Source: Coriaria nepalensis
Taxonomy: Eukaryota; Streptophyta; Magnoliopsida; Cucurbitales; Coriariaceae
Assembly (NCBI GenBank): GCA_027186245.1
Contig: CP114492.1
Coordinates: 7,468,501-7,532,500 of the forward strand
Direction: 5' to 3'
Length of the DNA stretch: 64,000 bases
Shown: positions 22,539 to 40,322 of the stretch, in pieces
Numbering within the stretch: position 1 is the first letter of the stretch
How the letters are laid out: every line of letters begins with the position of its first letter
Translations under genes and position numbers: made by a program
Notes under the pieces: generated by a model
What the model saw: only the letters and a program-made list of their open reading frames with translations
Told to the model about the DNA's origin: nothing
The model's database searches: none

Positions 22539-24799
22539 ATGGGTTGCTGTTACTCTAGAATAGAGAGGGAAGAGACGGTTTCAAGATGCAAAGCAAGGAA
22601 GAGCTACATGAAACAGTTAGTGAAAGCAAGACAGTCTCTCTGTGCCACTCATAGCTTATACCTTCGTTCTCTACGCTCTACTGGCTCTGCTCTGCTCCAA
22701 TTCACCAATGTAGAAACCAATCTCCACCTCCACCACCACCGCCGTCGCAGCGGCGGTGGCGGCCAGGTGGGCATCCCTTCTCCATCACCAAAAACCCCAC
22801 TTCCACCGCCACCTCCTCCAATGAGCCCCAGCTCTTCCACCACATGGACCTCTGTTTCCACCTCCTCTGTTCTTCCACCTCCACCGTCGCCGCCTCCTCC
22901 CCCGCCGGCGGCTTCTACAACGTGGGATTTCTGGGACCCATTTATGCCGGCTGCATCTCGTTCGGTTACGGAGGAGGAATGGGAAGCCGCCACCTCCGCC
23001 GCCGCATCAGAAGTTATGGTTACTAAAACAGGGGCGGTAAGCTCTGCTTCTGCTTCTATAGCTCCACCTTCTATGGTTAGTGGGTTTTCTAAGAACACAT
23101 CAAGCACTGAGCTCGCAGTGGTGGTTTCAAGGAATGCTAAAGATCTAGTTGAAATAATCAAAGAGCTTGATGAGTACTTTCTTAAAGCTGCTGAATCTGG
23201 GGCCCACCTCTCCTCGCTTTTAGAGGTTCCAAATTCTAACTTCTCTTCTCAAAACAGAGGAGGTAAGAAACACTTTGATATAGATAACTATAATTTGATT
23301 TTCTTTCCTTTTTTTTTTTTTCTTTTCTGTTGATTTTTTGTTATAACTTTATTGATGTAGCTCGTCAAGTATACAATTATGGGTTGGGTTTGAATCCATC
23401 AAATTGCTCATGGGGAGGTTCAAGTCCAAAATCTAATGTATTTGTGTCAAGTAATGTGAGCAATAGCCATTGTTCTACTGTGGAGAGGCTTTATGCTTGG
23501 GAGAAGAAACTATATCAAGAGGTCAAGGTATTAATATATATATATATATATATATATCCCTTTATACTTTTTTTTTTTTTGTTTCTCTGTGTTCTTTTTG
23601 ATCCGCCTCTATAATTAAACAGGAACTAGTTATGTTGATGAGTTGGAGCTGTGTTTTTGTGTGAAATTGTTAATTCAGGGTGCAGAGACAATAAAGATAG
23701 AGCATGAGAAGAGAGTGACACAATTTAGGAAGCTAGAGATGAAAGGAGATGACTACTTGAAAACAGAGAAAATGAAGAAAGAGGTAGAAAAGTTGGAGTC
23801 ACAAATGATGGTTGCTGTTCAAGCCATTGAGTCTACTTCTTCTGAAATCATAAAGTTAAGGGAGATTGACCTCTACCCTCAACTCCTTGACCTTCTCAAA
23901 GGGTTAGTCCTCCTCCTCTTCTTCTTCTTCTTCACCACTTTTTTGTTTCAAGCTTGATAAAAGAAAAGGGAAGGCTAAAATAAAAAAAAATAAAAAAATT
24001 GCTTTACCACAGATTGATGTGCATGTGGAGAGCAATGTATGAGTGCCATCAAGTTCAAACCCACATAGTCGAGCAGCTAAAGTACCTCAACACCATCCCC
24101 TCCACGATGCCCACTTCCGAAATCCACCGCCAATCAACCCTCCAGCTCGAGCTAGAGGTCCAACAGTGGCACCTTTCCTTTTGCAACTTAGTCAAGTCCC
24201 AACAAGACTACATCCAGTCTCTAACCGGCTGGCTTCGGCTCAGTCTCTTCCAGTTCACCCGAAACCCATTAGCCAAAACCGGCCAAGATTCTAGAATCTA
24301 CTCCCTTTGTGAAGATTGGCATCAAGCCGTTGATAGAATCCCGGACAAAGTAGCATCTGAAGGGATAAAAAGCTTCTTGGCAGCAATACATGCTATAGTT
24401 GTGCAACAGGCAGAAGAGCATAGGCAGAAGAAAAGGGCAGAATCAGCATTTAAGGAGCTTGATAAGAGGGCTACGGAGCTTAGATCGTTGCAGTGTAAAC
24501 ATGGGCCATATTCACTCGGGCCTGAAATTTCCGGGGCGATAAGAAGGAAGGACCCGATTATGGAGAAGAGAGTGAAAGTTGAGATGCTGAGGGCAAAAGC
24601 ACAGGAGGAGAAGGTCAAGCATGAAAAGACGGTTAGTGTGACTAGAGCTATGACAATGAATAACTTGCAGATGGGTTTTCCGAATGTTTTTCAAGCCATG
24701 GTCGGGTTTTCAAGCGTTTGCATGCAAGCATATGAGTCGGTTTTTAATCAAGCTAAAATTTCTTATGATGAGGTTGATGTGAAGAGGCTGATGCCATGA
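22539..24799 (+). CDS. DUF630/DUF632 protein (NRG2/REL2-like)
   Basis: Four exons, 22539-23262, 23361-23527, 23679-23902 and 24013-24799, give 633 aa. The N-terminus MGCCYSRIEREETVSRCKAR is the DUF630 signature; Gly2 and Cys3 make N-myristoylation and palmitoylation likely, so membrane attachment is expected. Residues about 60-150 are Pro- and His-rich low complexity (PPPPPPP stretches). The DUF632 region starts near residue 205 (ELAVVVSRNAKDLVEIIKEL) and runs to about 560, with Lys/Glu-rich helices that may form coiled coils. Family members include NRG2 (nitrate signalling) and rice REL2 (leaf shape); the biochemical role is not established, so none is assigned here. The length is slightly below the usual 700-800 aa. 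Confidence 0.92.
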
Positions 24800-25461
24800 C
24801 TTTGACAATGTTTTGGGGTTTGAGGGAGGAAGAAAGAGTTAGCAATTTAATTGGTTTTATGTGTACATAGACCAACCTTTTTTTACTTTTACTTTTTTCA
24901 TTTTCTGCTAGTTTGAGTGGAACTCCAGATTCTAGGCGTTAATTTTGTAGAAAAGTCTCCTTCTTAGTGCAAAGACATGGGTGAAATCCTGCTAGTTTGA
25001 ATTACATTTTTAATCTAATCTTATATGTACTGCAAATATATCAAATGTACTAGTCGAACTCGAGACGCCGAAGGTGAAACGATATTTTATCTATTACTCA
25101 AACTCGAGAATTGAGTTGGATATCACCAGGGGCTTTGAACCCTGACCATCCGTACAAATAGAGTTGATTAGGTGCCACAACACACAAGTAAATCATATTC
25201 AATACCTATAAATGCCTATACATTCAACAATTACTATCTTTTATTATATAAATTTGAACTTTTTAGCAATTCTATTCATATATGAATTAATGACTAGTAT
25301 ACTAATAATCTTTCCTATTACATTGAACTTTTTCCACCAAAATAAGAATCAAAACACCATTCTGATTGAGCCTATTTCATGTGCAAGTCAAAGTTACTTA
25401 GCATTAAAAAGGGAAAACGAAATACAAAAAAAAATCTTCACAAAACAATCTCTTATCAAGT
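24800..25461. other. Spacer between converging genes
   Basis: 3' UTRs of the DUF630/632 gene (+) and the Myb/SANT gene (-) meet here. The middle part (about 25050-25180) reads like repeat debris with short GC-richer blocks. No gene is seen. Confidence 0.5.
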
Positions 25462-26588
25462 TTAAGTTTCTAACACAGAACGATTACTAACACACTTGCC
25501 TCGTAACCACGTCAGGCGCTTGTCATGTTTCAGAGACAAGAACATCTCCCGAGCATACGGCTTATTGAACAGCTCCAATGCAGCAAAATACACCTCTTCT
25601 TCAAGCCCTTCTTGCACCCGATCCAATTCCTTAATGCATTCCTCTATTCCATACCTCCCCTTGCAATGCTGTAAAGCAGCTGTTCTGAGCTTAGAAGCAG
25701 CCGCCATGTCCAATATAGCCCTTGCAATTGCATCATCCACTCCCATTCGCCCTCTTTTCCTATTATTACTAGTCATGCCACTGGGTTGTTGATAACAGTA
25801 GTCTTGATCGTCCGGTTCCTCAGATTCTGAGGAGGAGGATTGTTCGTGCTTGATTGTAGTGGGATCCAGGTAAGGAACTGAGGAGTGGGCCCCGTTTAGA
25901 TGTTCAGTTGAGTGAGTAAGGTCCCCATTAGTAGTTATTTGTTCGGAGAATATTGTGCATAGGTCCTTGTAGATTGGGCATCCGCTGGTTTTTATTGGCT
26001 CGGCATCTGGACAGCCCTGTTTTTTGCAGATTCCATGGAGGAGGATCAGAGCGCTAGATTATGTCACTATAAAATCATTTTAGCTCACACACACCCAAAA
26101 AAAAAACAACTCCAATTTACACAATACACTTTACACAAACTCCAATTTCAAACACAGAACCAACAGGCCCTAAATATTCTCCGGCTTTACACACCTTCCT
26201 ACCAAGTCGAACAGAGATATAGGAAACATACCCTGATATATTCAGCCCACGCTTCATCATTGGCTATGACAATTCCACTAGATTCATCCCAAGTGAATTC
26301 ATCTCTATCGAGAATCAATTTCACAGTACCATAAAGTCTCCTCAAAACTGCGTACCGATTCTTCAATTGCTCCTTGTCCCATCTCAAACCCGTTTTCTTG
26401 TAAAACTCAATACACATATACCTCCACGCTTTCTTCCCAAAAGAATTGTTTTTCCTGTTTCCTTTCTCAACCTGTTCTACCATCAAGTCTACGAGTATTT
26501 TTGTAAGAGCCATTGTCCATCTGGCTCTTGCCTGTTGCTCTTGCTGCTCAGGTGCTTGTCTTCCTGATCTGGTAACCCTATCACCCAT
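25462..26588 (-). CDS. Myb/SANT-like DNA-binding domain protein (LIMYB-like)
   Basis: Two exons on the minus strand, 26588-26232 and 26016-25462, join in phase 0 to give 303 aa. Residues about 20-118 form the Myb/SANT-like domain also found in Harbinger-derived host proteins: RARWTMALTKILVDLMVEQV, then KKAWRYMCIEFYKKTGL, KEQLKNRYAVLRRLY and WDESSGIVIANDEAWAEYI. The second exon starts GCPDAEPIKTSGCPIYKDL, as in L10-interacting MYB relatives, followed by a Ser/Glu-rich linker and a helical C-terminus (MGVDDAIARAILDMAAASK). Probable nuclear DNA-binding or adaptor protein, possibly of domesticated transposase origin. A TTAG sits directly before the ATG on the minus strand, and a GTGGGT lies near 26938, so a 5' UTR intron ending exactly at the start codon is plausible. 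Confidence 0.85.
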
Positions 26589-27932
26589 CTAACACATACA
26601 CACACACATAATGATGAAGATACACACACGATATCTATTGATATATGTCAATTAAGGAATAATAATAATAATAATCATCATCATCATCATCATAATGATG
26701 AAGATTTCTTAGTGATCGTTCAGATCTCAAGCTAAGATTTTTTTCCTAATATTCCTTTATGTTGGGGAATTGAGGTTTAACCCAGAAACAGGACAGTCTA
26801 TTAGAATCCATAGACCCATTAGGGTCGTGAAAAAATCAGCTTCAAATTGATTTATATAAGACGAAAGTCAGAGCAGGATATAGCCCCCAGTAAAGCAAGA
26901 AATAAAGGAAACGCGGAGGAGTAAAGCCATTACCCACCTTTGAAGATTTGACCGCTGTGACTGGTGACTGGTGGCTGGTGTATTCACCGACGTATAATAA
27001 TAATACCAACGGCGACGGATGTTGTTTCAATTCTCTCTCTCTTCCAGATCCGCAGTGCTGTAGTGGAACAAAAATCATAAGCTTTCAAAATTAATCCGCG
27101 CCATGATATGAATCTGGTTATTTTTTAGTGAGTTGAATAAGGAATCACCCCCAACTCTCTGTAAAAACCAAAGTGAACCGGATCCAAATATTCCAACCAT
27201 ATGACCCGGATCAATAGGTTTTGATAGGGTTGTAGCCAGATGGAGGGAGCCCTTTGCGAATAGATAAACTAAGCCGGGTTAAAAAATAAATTGGGAGCTT
27301 CGAGTTTTTAGGTTTATCAATAATACATATTTTTTTAAAGTAAATGAATTTTCAAAAAATTTGTAAACCAGGCTATCTTTTTACATTTGGTGGATGAAAA
27401 GTAGAACTCAAATAAATTTGTGTCCTCAAACAGCATATTTTTCGCCCATAAAGATTATGAGTAGTTTGAACTTACAAAAAAACAAAAAACAAAAAAGTTT
27501 GATGCTCAAACTAAGGTCCAAGTTTGGTTCTTTGTAATTTTTTATTTTGTAAACTCCATATCAACAAGTTTGAGGATAGATAAGCTCGAGCTCGAGTAAG
27601 TTTAATTGAATTGAATTCAAGTAGTAGTTTTGGCCAATATATTTAATTTCATCTAATGTATGTGTAAAATAGTGTCCCTATATATATATATATAGTGTTC
27701 CAATTTCTCTAATTTTAATTTTGCCTAGTGTTCCAAACGAGCACGAGCTGCCTCTGCCACGAGCAACCAAAATCCATCGTACGATCACCTCTGTTTTCTG
27801 CGAAATCATTATTTCCGGCCCCTCAACCATTTCTACATAGATCCGGATACATAAGCTCCTCTGGCAGCTCATTTTCTTCGGTGCCAGGTTTCTTTCTCAT
27901 TTACGTGGAGAAGATCATAATCACATCCCATC
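26589..27932. other. 5' region of the Myb/SANT gene and spacer
   Basis: 26589-27080 probably contains the 5' UTR (with possible intron 26938-26589) and promoter of the minus-strand gene; it includes short (AAT)n and (CAT)n microsatellites at 26661-26697. Beyond 27100 the sequence is AT-rich with no supported gene up to the J-domain fragment. Confidence 0.45.
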
Positions 27933-28140
27933 ATGGAAACTCAATACGATGTCTTATCCGTGAAAGAGGATGCAAGCTATGACGAAATCCATGCAAGTTA
28001 CAGATCTGCATTCCTTAATTCCCATCCCAATAGACTACAACAACCAACATCTCATCCTAACAACTTCGATTCAGGAGACATATCCTTGAAGGTACAAAGG
28101 GCTTGAGAGATCCTTAGTAGTTCTCTAACAAGTTCGCCTA
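27933..28140 (+). pseudogene. Decayed J-domain fragment, DPH4-like
   Basis: From 27933 the frame reads METQYDVLSVKEDASYDEIH, ASYRSAFLNSHPNRLQ and later SGDISLKVQRA, then TGA (28104-28106), then EILSSS. This matches the J domain of plant DPH4/JJJ3-like proteins, co-chaperones needed for diphthamide synthesis. Two defects are visible: the invariant HPD motif reads HPN, and the conserved Trp after KVQ-A is TGA (one base from TGG). The C-terminal CSL zinc finger is missing. Even the 57-aa frame could not act as a J protein. Confidence 0.75.
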
Positions 28141-32065
<3,925 letters not shown>

Positions 32066-33084
32066 TTTAAATGAATAGGTGGAAAACACGCAAACAACCC
32101 TATGGTTCTTCTCATTATTTTTTTGTCCCCTTTTTTTTTTTTTTTTTTTTTTTGTCTCTTGAAGTAAAAGAAAAGAGTTTCCTGAGTTATTAATTTCAAA
32201 CTTTGAATACTCGGGGATCTCTCTGTGAAGAAACAGGTGGTGGTTTGGGTGTTACTTTTTCTGTCTTTGTAATTGTTTTGATGTTGTCTTCTACTTGCAG
32301 AATCTCATTGCTTCTTCGCCCCCGCTTTACCATGATGTTGTCTTAGACGCATTCGTTTTTTTTTTCTTTTGCACGAGCCCCTATGCTCTATAATTATCCA
32401 TTTTTAAAAATGTGATACATTTTAATAGATAGATTTACCATACCATGATGGAAACTTGCCTCCTTCCTAGGGTTATACAATTTGAATGTACAATAACAAT
32501 AACAAATCCAAGTTAATTCTTACGGCATGGTAAAATTTGTGAAGTTTAATGTGGAAATTACAACTTCTTACACAGTTGTGCTAAGTAACCCACGTTACCA
32601 CGTTAGGACATGAGATTAGCCATTAACAATTAGTCTTTTCCAGCCTGTCATTAACCGTATACTTTGAATTGCAGCCCATACAATCAGGATCATCTGATTG
32701 ATTCTCATCCCGCTAATCAAAAAATGAATCGCCGTCTTCCTGCCGTCTGAGCCTTTGAGGGAAAGAATTTGCCTTCTCAAATTGGGTCAAAGTGGAGTTT
32801 AAAAGAGAGAATAAGATAAAACTCAAATTTGAGTAGCAAGATACGATAAAAGTAGTAACACTACTACTAGCACGTACAGTATACAACTTTCCCATAGTTG
32901 AATGTTTTCTATCCAGTGTTAACAATCCCATAGGAAAACAGAAACAGAAAATAGAACTAAAACAAATTAGAAACCAGAAAACAAGACTCAACTCCTAAAC
33001 TCTGGACAGAAAAAAGAAACTCATCTCGAGATAAGAACCATTCTGCAGCATATCCATGAATTACTTATATTTCAATGCAGTGAT
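32066..33084. other. Spacer between ROP and VPS35 3' ends
   Basis: Converging 3' UTRs. The ROP side has a long T-run at 32129-32153. No coding exon is seen. Confidence 0.55.
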
Positions 33085-36000
33085 TCAGACCTTAATGGGT
33101 TCATATTTCTCACCCACTGCACCGCCTTTCTGCTTCTGGAACTGTATATACCTTAATGTGCTGGCAAAGAAGGCATCTGCAGCTGGATCCTGTGTTGTAC
33201 TGTCGCTTTGCATTTCAGTTGTAATCAATTCAATCAGGCCCTGGACAGTGGCAACTGTGATGTGCGGGTTGCCTTTCTCGAAGAAATATAAGTACCTGAA
33301 TTAAAACCGGTGTGATTATTCCAACTTCATTGACTAAAGAAGGAGTAACTATGATCAAGGAGATGGCTATTACTTGTTCAATATCTCAACAAAGAGGGTT
33401 ACTGATCCTGTGCTGCCCCGAGTTGCATTGACCATTTGTTGAGCTACATTTGCGATTCTTAGTGCACGTTTTAGGCAGAGAAGGACCCTAATTTGAAAAA
33501 GGGGAAAGAGAAGATTAAAAAGGAAAACAGATTAATCGCAGTCTAGTATATGAACTTGATATACAAGAGCAAAAGTCATGCAGCGTCCATGGCTACCTAC
33601 TCCATGTTCAGAAATTTTTATTACATGATGAAAAGGAATATCCTAAGACCAAGAAGACTATACTTCTGCAGTGGTTAACTTCAAAGGACAGGCAGGTAAC
33701 TAAACTATGGAGAAGAACAAAAACATGATTTTAGCATATTCAACCTGTGATTGTCCTACCAATAGTAACTCACCTCTCTCCATCCTTCACGTTATCTTGA
33801 TCATCAACCCAGAAGAGATGTGAGCAAGCATAAACAGCTCTGCATTGATCGGGCTTCTTTAAGAGCTTTGCAGAATACTGCTCAAAGAAAGTTACTACAT
33901 AAGGACATGAGTAGGGAATAGTCTTAGAGAGATAAACAGATGACAAATTTTATTGAAATACCCCTGTAGCTTTGTGGGTTAATGTATCCCTGTTCTCAAC
34001 ACCAAAGACATGAATCCTCTGAAGTGTCCCTATTATTAGATGTATTGCAGTCACTTGTGCTTTAGAGTCCTGTATTAGAAGTATCATGCAAGAAAAGAAG
34101 AAGATAAACCACAAGCCCTTGAAATCGTCAACTTCTTGAGAGGGATTAGTTAATGGGTTTGGTCCCAGATAAAGCAATCAACTTACAGATATTTCTTCCT
34201 CGTAGAGAATAAATGCTTGGGTGAAAAATTCATATGCCACAGGTTCTAGCTCACAGTCATTCGCCGCCTGATCAAAGGCAAGTGCACATTAGGGGGGGAA
34301 AAAAAATTGCTTCCTCTCATGATCGTTCAAATGACCACACAAGAATGTTTAGTGTACCTCAGCACATTGCAAGTACAATCGCAATGCTAGCTCAGGGGCA
34401 GGAACAATTGATAGAGCCTCAATGGTCTGAAGAATATGCATGGAACGTTATAAAATATCTTAGCACTTAGCAGCATATCATCAAAAGTAGCTAAGAAAGT
34501 AAATATTAGAGATATGGCGATAACAATGGCCAGGACATCGGGACTCAATCTTAAGAGGGAAGACAGGCAGTTAAAATTCTTATAATCAGTCTTAACCAAG
34601 GAAATATATAAGGATGTAACACAATCAGTATAACAATTCAGTATTCATAAATTAATTAATATGCATCAAATCAACTCTTAGTACGAAGGATATACAGGAT
34701 AATAGAGAGACAGCCTATATGGAAAGCTATTTCCAATTACTAAAGGTAACCGGCTAATCAATAGAATAGAGATGCTATCATCAAGTAGCACCACGGTTCT
34801 AATGTTTACATTCTTACTAAATTAGAAGATATGAATCTAATTAGATGATACCAAAGAGTTGTCCTAAATGTACAACCCAAACAGAAGCGATCACTATACC
34901 CGAACTTAAACATGCAAAAATAACAATATTTAGTAATTCAGATTCCAAAGCTTTAGAGCAACCAATATCAAATGTCGAACAATAAAATAAATGAAGGCAT
35001 TTGCTCAAGAGAAAAATCGACAGCTCAGTCACTAAAAGTACCTGAGTCAAGAGCTGAAAAATTTTCTTGGGTGTAGTCGACACCTCATCTGCAAAAGGAT
35101 TTTCCTCTTGACCTTGCAATTGCCTTACCAGCTGCACGATACAAAGAATATCATTGATCCTTAAGTTTCAATTGAAGTCTGCCTTGAAAATTCATAGTGA
35201 ATGCGAGATCTGTTTATGCCTTTTACTTTATGAGAATTAGATAGTCAAACTTTGAGAGCTAAAAGGCATTAGAGTTTATATTAACAATGCCAATAACGTC
35301 TGCACTTCAACAATCATGACAAATTGACAAGACCAAGCAATTAGTAGGGGAAAATTTTAAGGTTTAATATTATACTACAGGTCAATTGCGATTGATAGGA
35401 AAGGCAAACCTTAAGAGAAGAAAAAATGAGAGCAGGAACTGTGAAGGGCAACCGCTTCAATCCTCCAGTCAAGATATGTTTCTTTACAGTGCATATGATC
35501 TACAATTCATTTCATGAAGTAGATGTCATAAAGTTTTCTGCTTCATTTATAAACCAATGAGAAAGAATGGCCATAAGTAGGAAAAAGAAATTATCAACGT
35601 GATGAATAGTGATTTAATCTGAACCATCAAGGTAGGGCACATGTTTATTCATTTCTGAAACATCAAGCTAGACCATTCAAAATGCAGTACTTCAAAACCC
35701 AAGAACATACCTATTTAATCACATGTTAGAACTTGGCCCCACTTTGTTGTCAAAAGATGAGACAGAAAATTATTAGGAAGACATACATGAGAGCAACCAT
35801 ACAAGATCATCTCAACTCACCTTGAACATCTCTTCTGGATCATCATTATGTAACATCTGAATAAGCCGTGCCACAGAATTCTGCTCTTCCTTGAAATCAT
35901 CTTCATCAACCTAAGGTTTTTTTTTGGGGGACCCCGGGGTTGGGGGGAAGAGGGGTGAGTAAGCATCTCATAAACAAGTCCACTTTGAATGGCTCATTCT

Positions 36001-39000
36001 CCAAAGGAGAAATAATTCATAACTGAGTTGGAAAGGAGCATAGCACATAAGAAATTTGAAACACAAAATAACAGATAGTGAATAAAAGAATAACCTCATC
36101 ATCAAGAGTCCCATCCAAATCTTTGATGAGACCTTTTATTAATTCAAACAATGCTTCAACCTGTGGAAAGCATACAACTGGTATCAACGCACAACTACAA
36201 CAACATATCAACCAATGAGAAAAATAATTACCTTGTCAGTAGTAGTGATACGAGTTTTGTTTTTCATAATACTTTGTATGATAACAGTCGCCATGACTTT
36301 ATTCGTTCCCATGTCAAGGAACTCCATTACACGTGGATAGTTCGAAAACTTCAGGGCAATTACAATATCATTATATTTCTCCAAAGGGGCACTTAAAAGT
36401 GCAACAATCTGTTTTGTTGCTTTGCTGTCTTGAATTTTTCCTGTGCCATCGAGTTTCTTAACACATGCTCCCTGAAATACAGATGATAACAAGACATCAT
36501 TTCATACTCATTCAAGCAACATTCAAACGTGTGCAGTTAAGGTAAACATCTGTATGGAAGTTTAACGGTCCAAAGATTTAAGCTCTTTCTTGTAATTTAC
36601 AGGAAAGCAACATTCAAGAACAAAATATTTCCATCTTTCATCTTGTCGCATAGATTGGGGATCAATGCAATCAGATATTGACATTCTTATGTGGAGTAAG
36701 TATTGCCTTATCCACGCATTTATATGGCTAAAATGCAAGCACAGAAGAAAAAAAGTCGAAAACAAGAGAAATGAAAAGAATGATAAAAACAAACACACAC
36801 ACATAAACACAAAAGCCTCAACAAGGTACACTTCATAAGGGTAACATCGAAAGCCTGCTGACCAACCCAAAAAGCATCATAATTGATAGCTTACCAACAC
36901 AAGATCTGCATAATCAAGCCGGTCTGGATGGACATGAAGAGTGAAGGTAAGAAGGGATGAATACAAAGTGACAACACCAACAGTAGGCATCTCAACCTGT
37001 GCTTCTATCACCTGTGCCATTTTTAGATGTTATTTATTGATATATAAATATACATAACCACATACAGTTTGAGGAACTATACTTACGAATGTCATCAATA
37101 AAAACAAAACTACAACATAATATGTAGAAATATTGTTAGAATAGTTTATTTCCTTAGTTAGATATGTTAGATATGTTAGTTATTTGTTTTTCCTTATTGT
37201 TATTAGCTGAATTATTATGTTCCTAGTTTTTAGGGATTTCCTTGTATTTACTTTCCTATATATAGTTCCCTAGGGTTATGCTGTAAGTATTAAGAAGAAA
37301 ATAAGAAAGCAGTATTCTTTTCCTATTCTTCTTCATAATATATTACCAAATAAAAACCAGCAAGAACATACCAAAAGTAGTCTTTCAACAGATCTATGGA
37401 TGAATACACACGTGTTATATATGTGCCTAACTATTTTAATAAATTGACTCAAAAAGAAATATAAAAATAAAAAAACCAACAACAACAACAAAAAAATGGA
37501 CTGTTGTCTTTGAATATTTAACTTCCCAACTTTGATCTTCAAGGTCAAAAGACAAGATTTACCTTCCCTATGGCATTATTTAATTTGGAAAAAGCTTCTA
37601 CTTGCAAAAATTCAGGCAACACCTCCGCACTTGATGCCGCATAGTTTGAAAGTCTTTCCATTAATTGGGATAACACTGTCTTAATGTCGACATACGGCTG
37701 AGAATTGCAATGCCACAAGGGAAAGTATAAGAAGAAGCTCATTAACATGAAATTCACTAAATATATGCAGAGAGTTAACTGACATATATTTTCACAACTG
37801 CAGTATATGTGTATATATATATATATATTAAAATACATGAAGACATACAGGAAGAGATACAATCCCTTTTCACGCACTCAGCAATTTTTTATGAAGTCCA
37901 AGTATGAGCTGCATATAGTTTGTTTTTGGAAAGCCATTTATAGATTGGAGACTTATAGATTGAGTTCGGACAGGCTATGTGGAAAAAGAAGATTAACAAG
38001 GTTACTCAAACGCTACTAAAGTTGTCTACCTGAAGCTGGGGGCACGCACTCAGCAATAGGTCAAGAGTTTGCAAGTGATACTCATCAGGAAAAACTTGAA
38101 TTATGCAATCCATCAAATAGTATTGGGCAAGCTCATCTTTACAATTGACAACCTGATAATCAAGACAAAGATCCATTAATTTATATATACTATTTAATAA
38201 GTGGAAGGCAACATCGTTGGCTTGGACAAGTTTTGAGAGAAAAATTGATGGGTTACACGCGAACAAGTGATACCTGCTCCAGAACTCTCGGAAGCACATT
38301 ATCTCTGTACATATCAAGATCGACACCCTCTATCTGACTGAGAACGTGCAGATTCTTCCCCACCTATAAACAAACCAAGGGATCCAAAGAGAAGCCTTCA
38401 ATGAGCGTTTATGCAGTACGTAGACTATTCTATGTCAGTGAACTAAACCAGAGTCTGATATTACAAGATCACGCAGCTCGCTCCGTTCTTTCTCCCGTTT
38501 GTCCTTTTCCCGGGCAGGTCCCTGCAGACCAGAAAGCCCGACAGCAAGCCTCAACACAGGATCAGCTAAGAGTATGAATGATTGACAAGTACTATAACCT
38601 GCATGACCATAAATCATGCACTCATGATCTATTTTTACCTTCTTGACATGCAAGTGTTCTGCTACCATGCATGTCCAAACAATTTAACAGTACATCTCAA
38701 CCAACCTGATGTTGCATCCGCACCCAAAGTTTGTTCATCTCCGTGAAATTTTGGAGCACAAACTCTACAGCATCCACGACGGTGTCAGCATCCCTGCAAG
38801 AATGACAAAAATAGCAACAAACAAGTAATACATTCATCTCAGATATACACTCTTTCTGATCTAATGTTAGGTGCAAGTCATTGCATCAAAAACCAGAATG
38901 AAATCCAAGGACAATCCAATCTTTCTTACCCTTCATACTCGGAACCAATGTCAGGTAATTTATCCTTACTAACTTGAGAAAGATAACTCCTTAAAAAAAG

Positions 39001-40322
39001 CCCACGTACAGGGTGCTGAATGCCACGGCACATTTCAACTAGATCTTTTAAGACATCCTTAGCAGGAGCTTCTTTGGATTTGATGTACACAGATCCTACT
39101 GTGCAAAGAAGGTACCTGACAGAGCAACAAAATTCATGGAAAACAAGCAGAAAATACCGATCCAAAGATAGAAATTAAAAGAAAATCTGAACACAAACTG
39201 TTCAGGTTAGTAATAACTTATCCATTGATCAGATAGGTAAATCCAATATAGATTGACACTTAATGAACTAGTCAATCCAGCCATATAAATATCTGTAACT
39301 CTCTCCTACATTGTTTTTATTCCCTCGTACCCTCAAACCTGCACCAAATGATCACTCCAACCAGCCACTATAGCTCTTAGTATGTGCAGAGCACAAAAAT
39401 TCACTATAGTTTAGACAACCAGCTTACGCCAATAAAAAATTTCACCAACTTGTCCTCATTCCTATCTATTTAGAAACTTGATCTAGCTAGCCCACTTATC
39501 TATGCTTATCTGAGTCATCAGCTAGTAAATCTCATGTCAAACAAATGAGACCAAATAATAGATACATAAATAGCAAACGAACAATGTAAATCTTACATAA
39601 TTTACTATAACTTCAGCTCAAATCTAATACATTACATAAAACCATATGCGTTAAATCATATCCACAACTCAATGTTCAAAAAGTACAAAGCCTTCATGGT
39701 AATTATGACTTACAATCTCGGTAGTATGTTACCCGCATGCTGTACAAGTTCATACAAATCAATTACTGAGCAACCGCGCCGAGCCTCTTCCTTAAAGAAC
39801 ATCTCCAACTTCCTCAATTCATCAAATGCGCGCATATCTGAATCATCAGATCAAAATCACAAATCCAGAATAACTTCGGCACTTAATCAACGCACCTTCA
39901 AATCAAATTAGAACCGAGCTAACTCCATCAAATACTACGAAAACAAAAGGAGATCAGGAAAGAAAAAAAAAGCTCACATAATTCGTAGTATTTATGAGGG
40001 GAAAGCTTCGAAGTGCGAAGCTCCGAAAGCATCTGAGCAGAATATTTCAAGGCGTCTCTGAGATTGTTAGAGTCCTGGTCCCAAATAAAAGCAGATTTAG
40101 GTTACCATCGAATTAACCACTCTTGGAAACACCATCTATCAAATTTCCCCTTCTTCATCTCAATTCTTCTCAAGCCTAACTCCTAAGTTCAATTGAAAAA
40201 ACAAAAATATATGAAGGATTCAATTTTGATTACCAGAGCGCGATGCATGTAGAAGGCGTTCTGCTGGAGGCCGGCGATGCCGGCTGTCAGCCATTTCTCT
40301 TCGTCTTCGACTCCGTCGGAGA

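Noticed and set aside
22649..23161. 170-aa open frame on the minus strand
   Set aside because: It is antisense to the Pro/Ser-rich exon 1 of the DUF630/632 gene; GC-rich low-complexity coding DNA leaves the opposite strand open by chance.
25100..25140. TTTGAACCCTGACC considered as the T-loop of a tRNA
   Set aside because: No acceptor stem, D-loop or anticodon arm could be folded around it.
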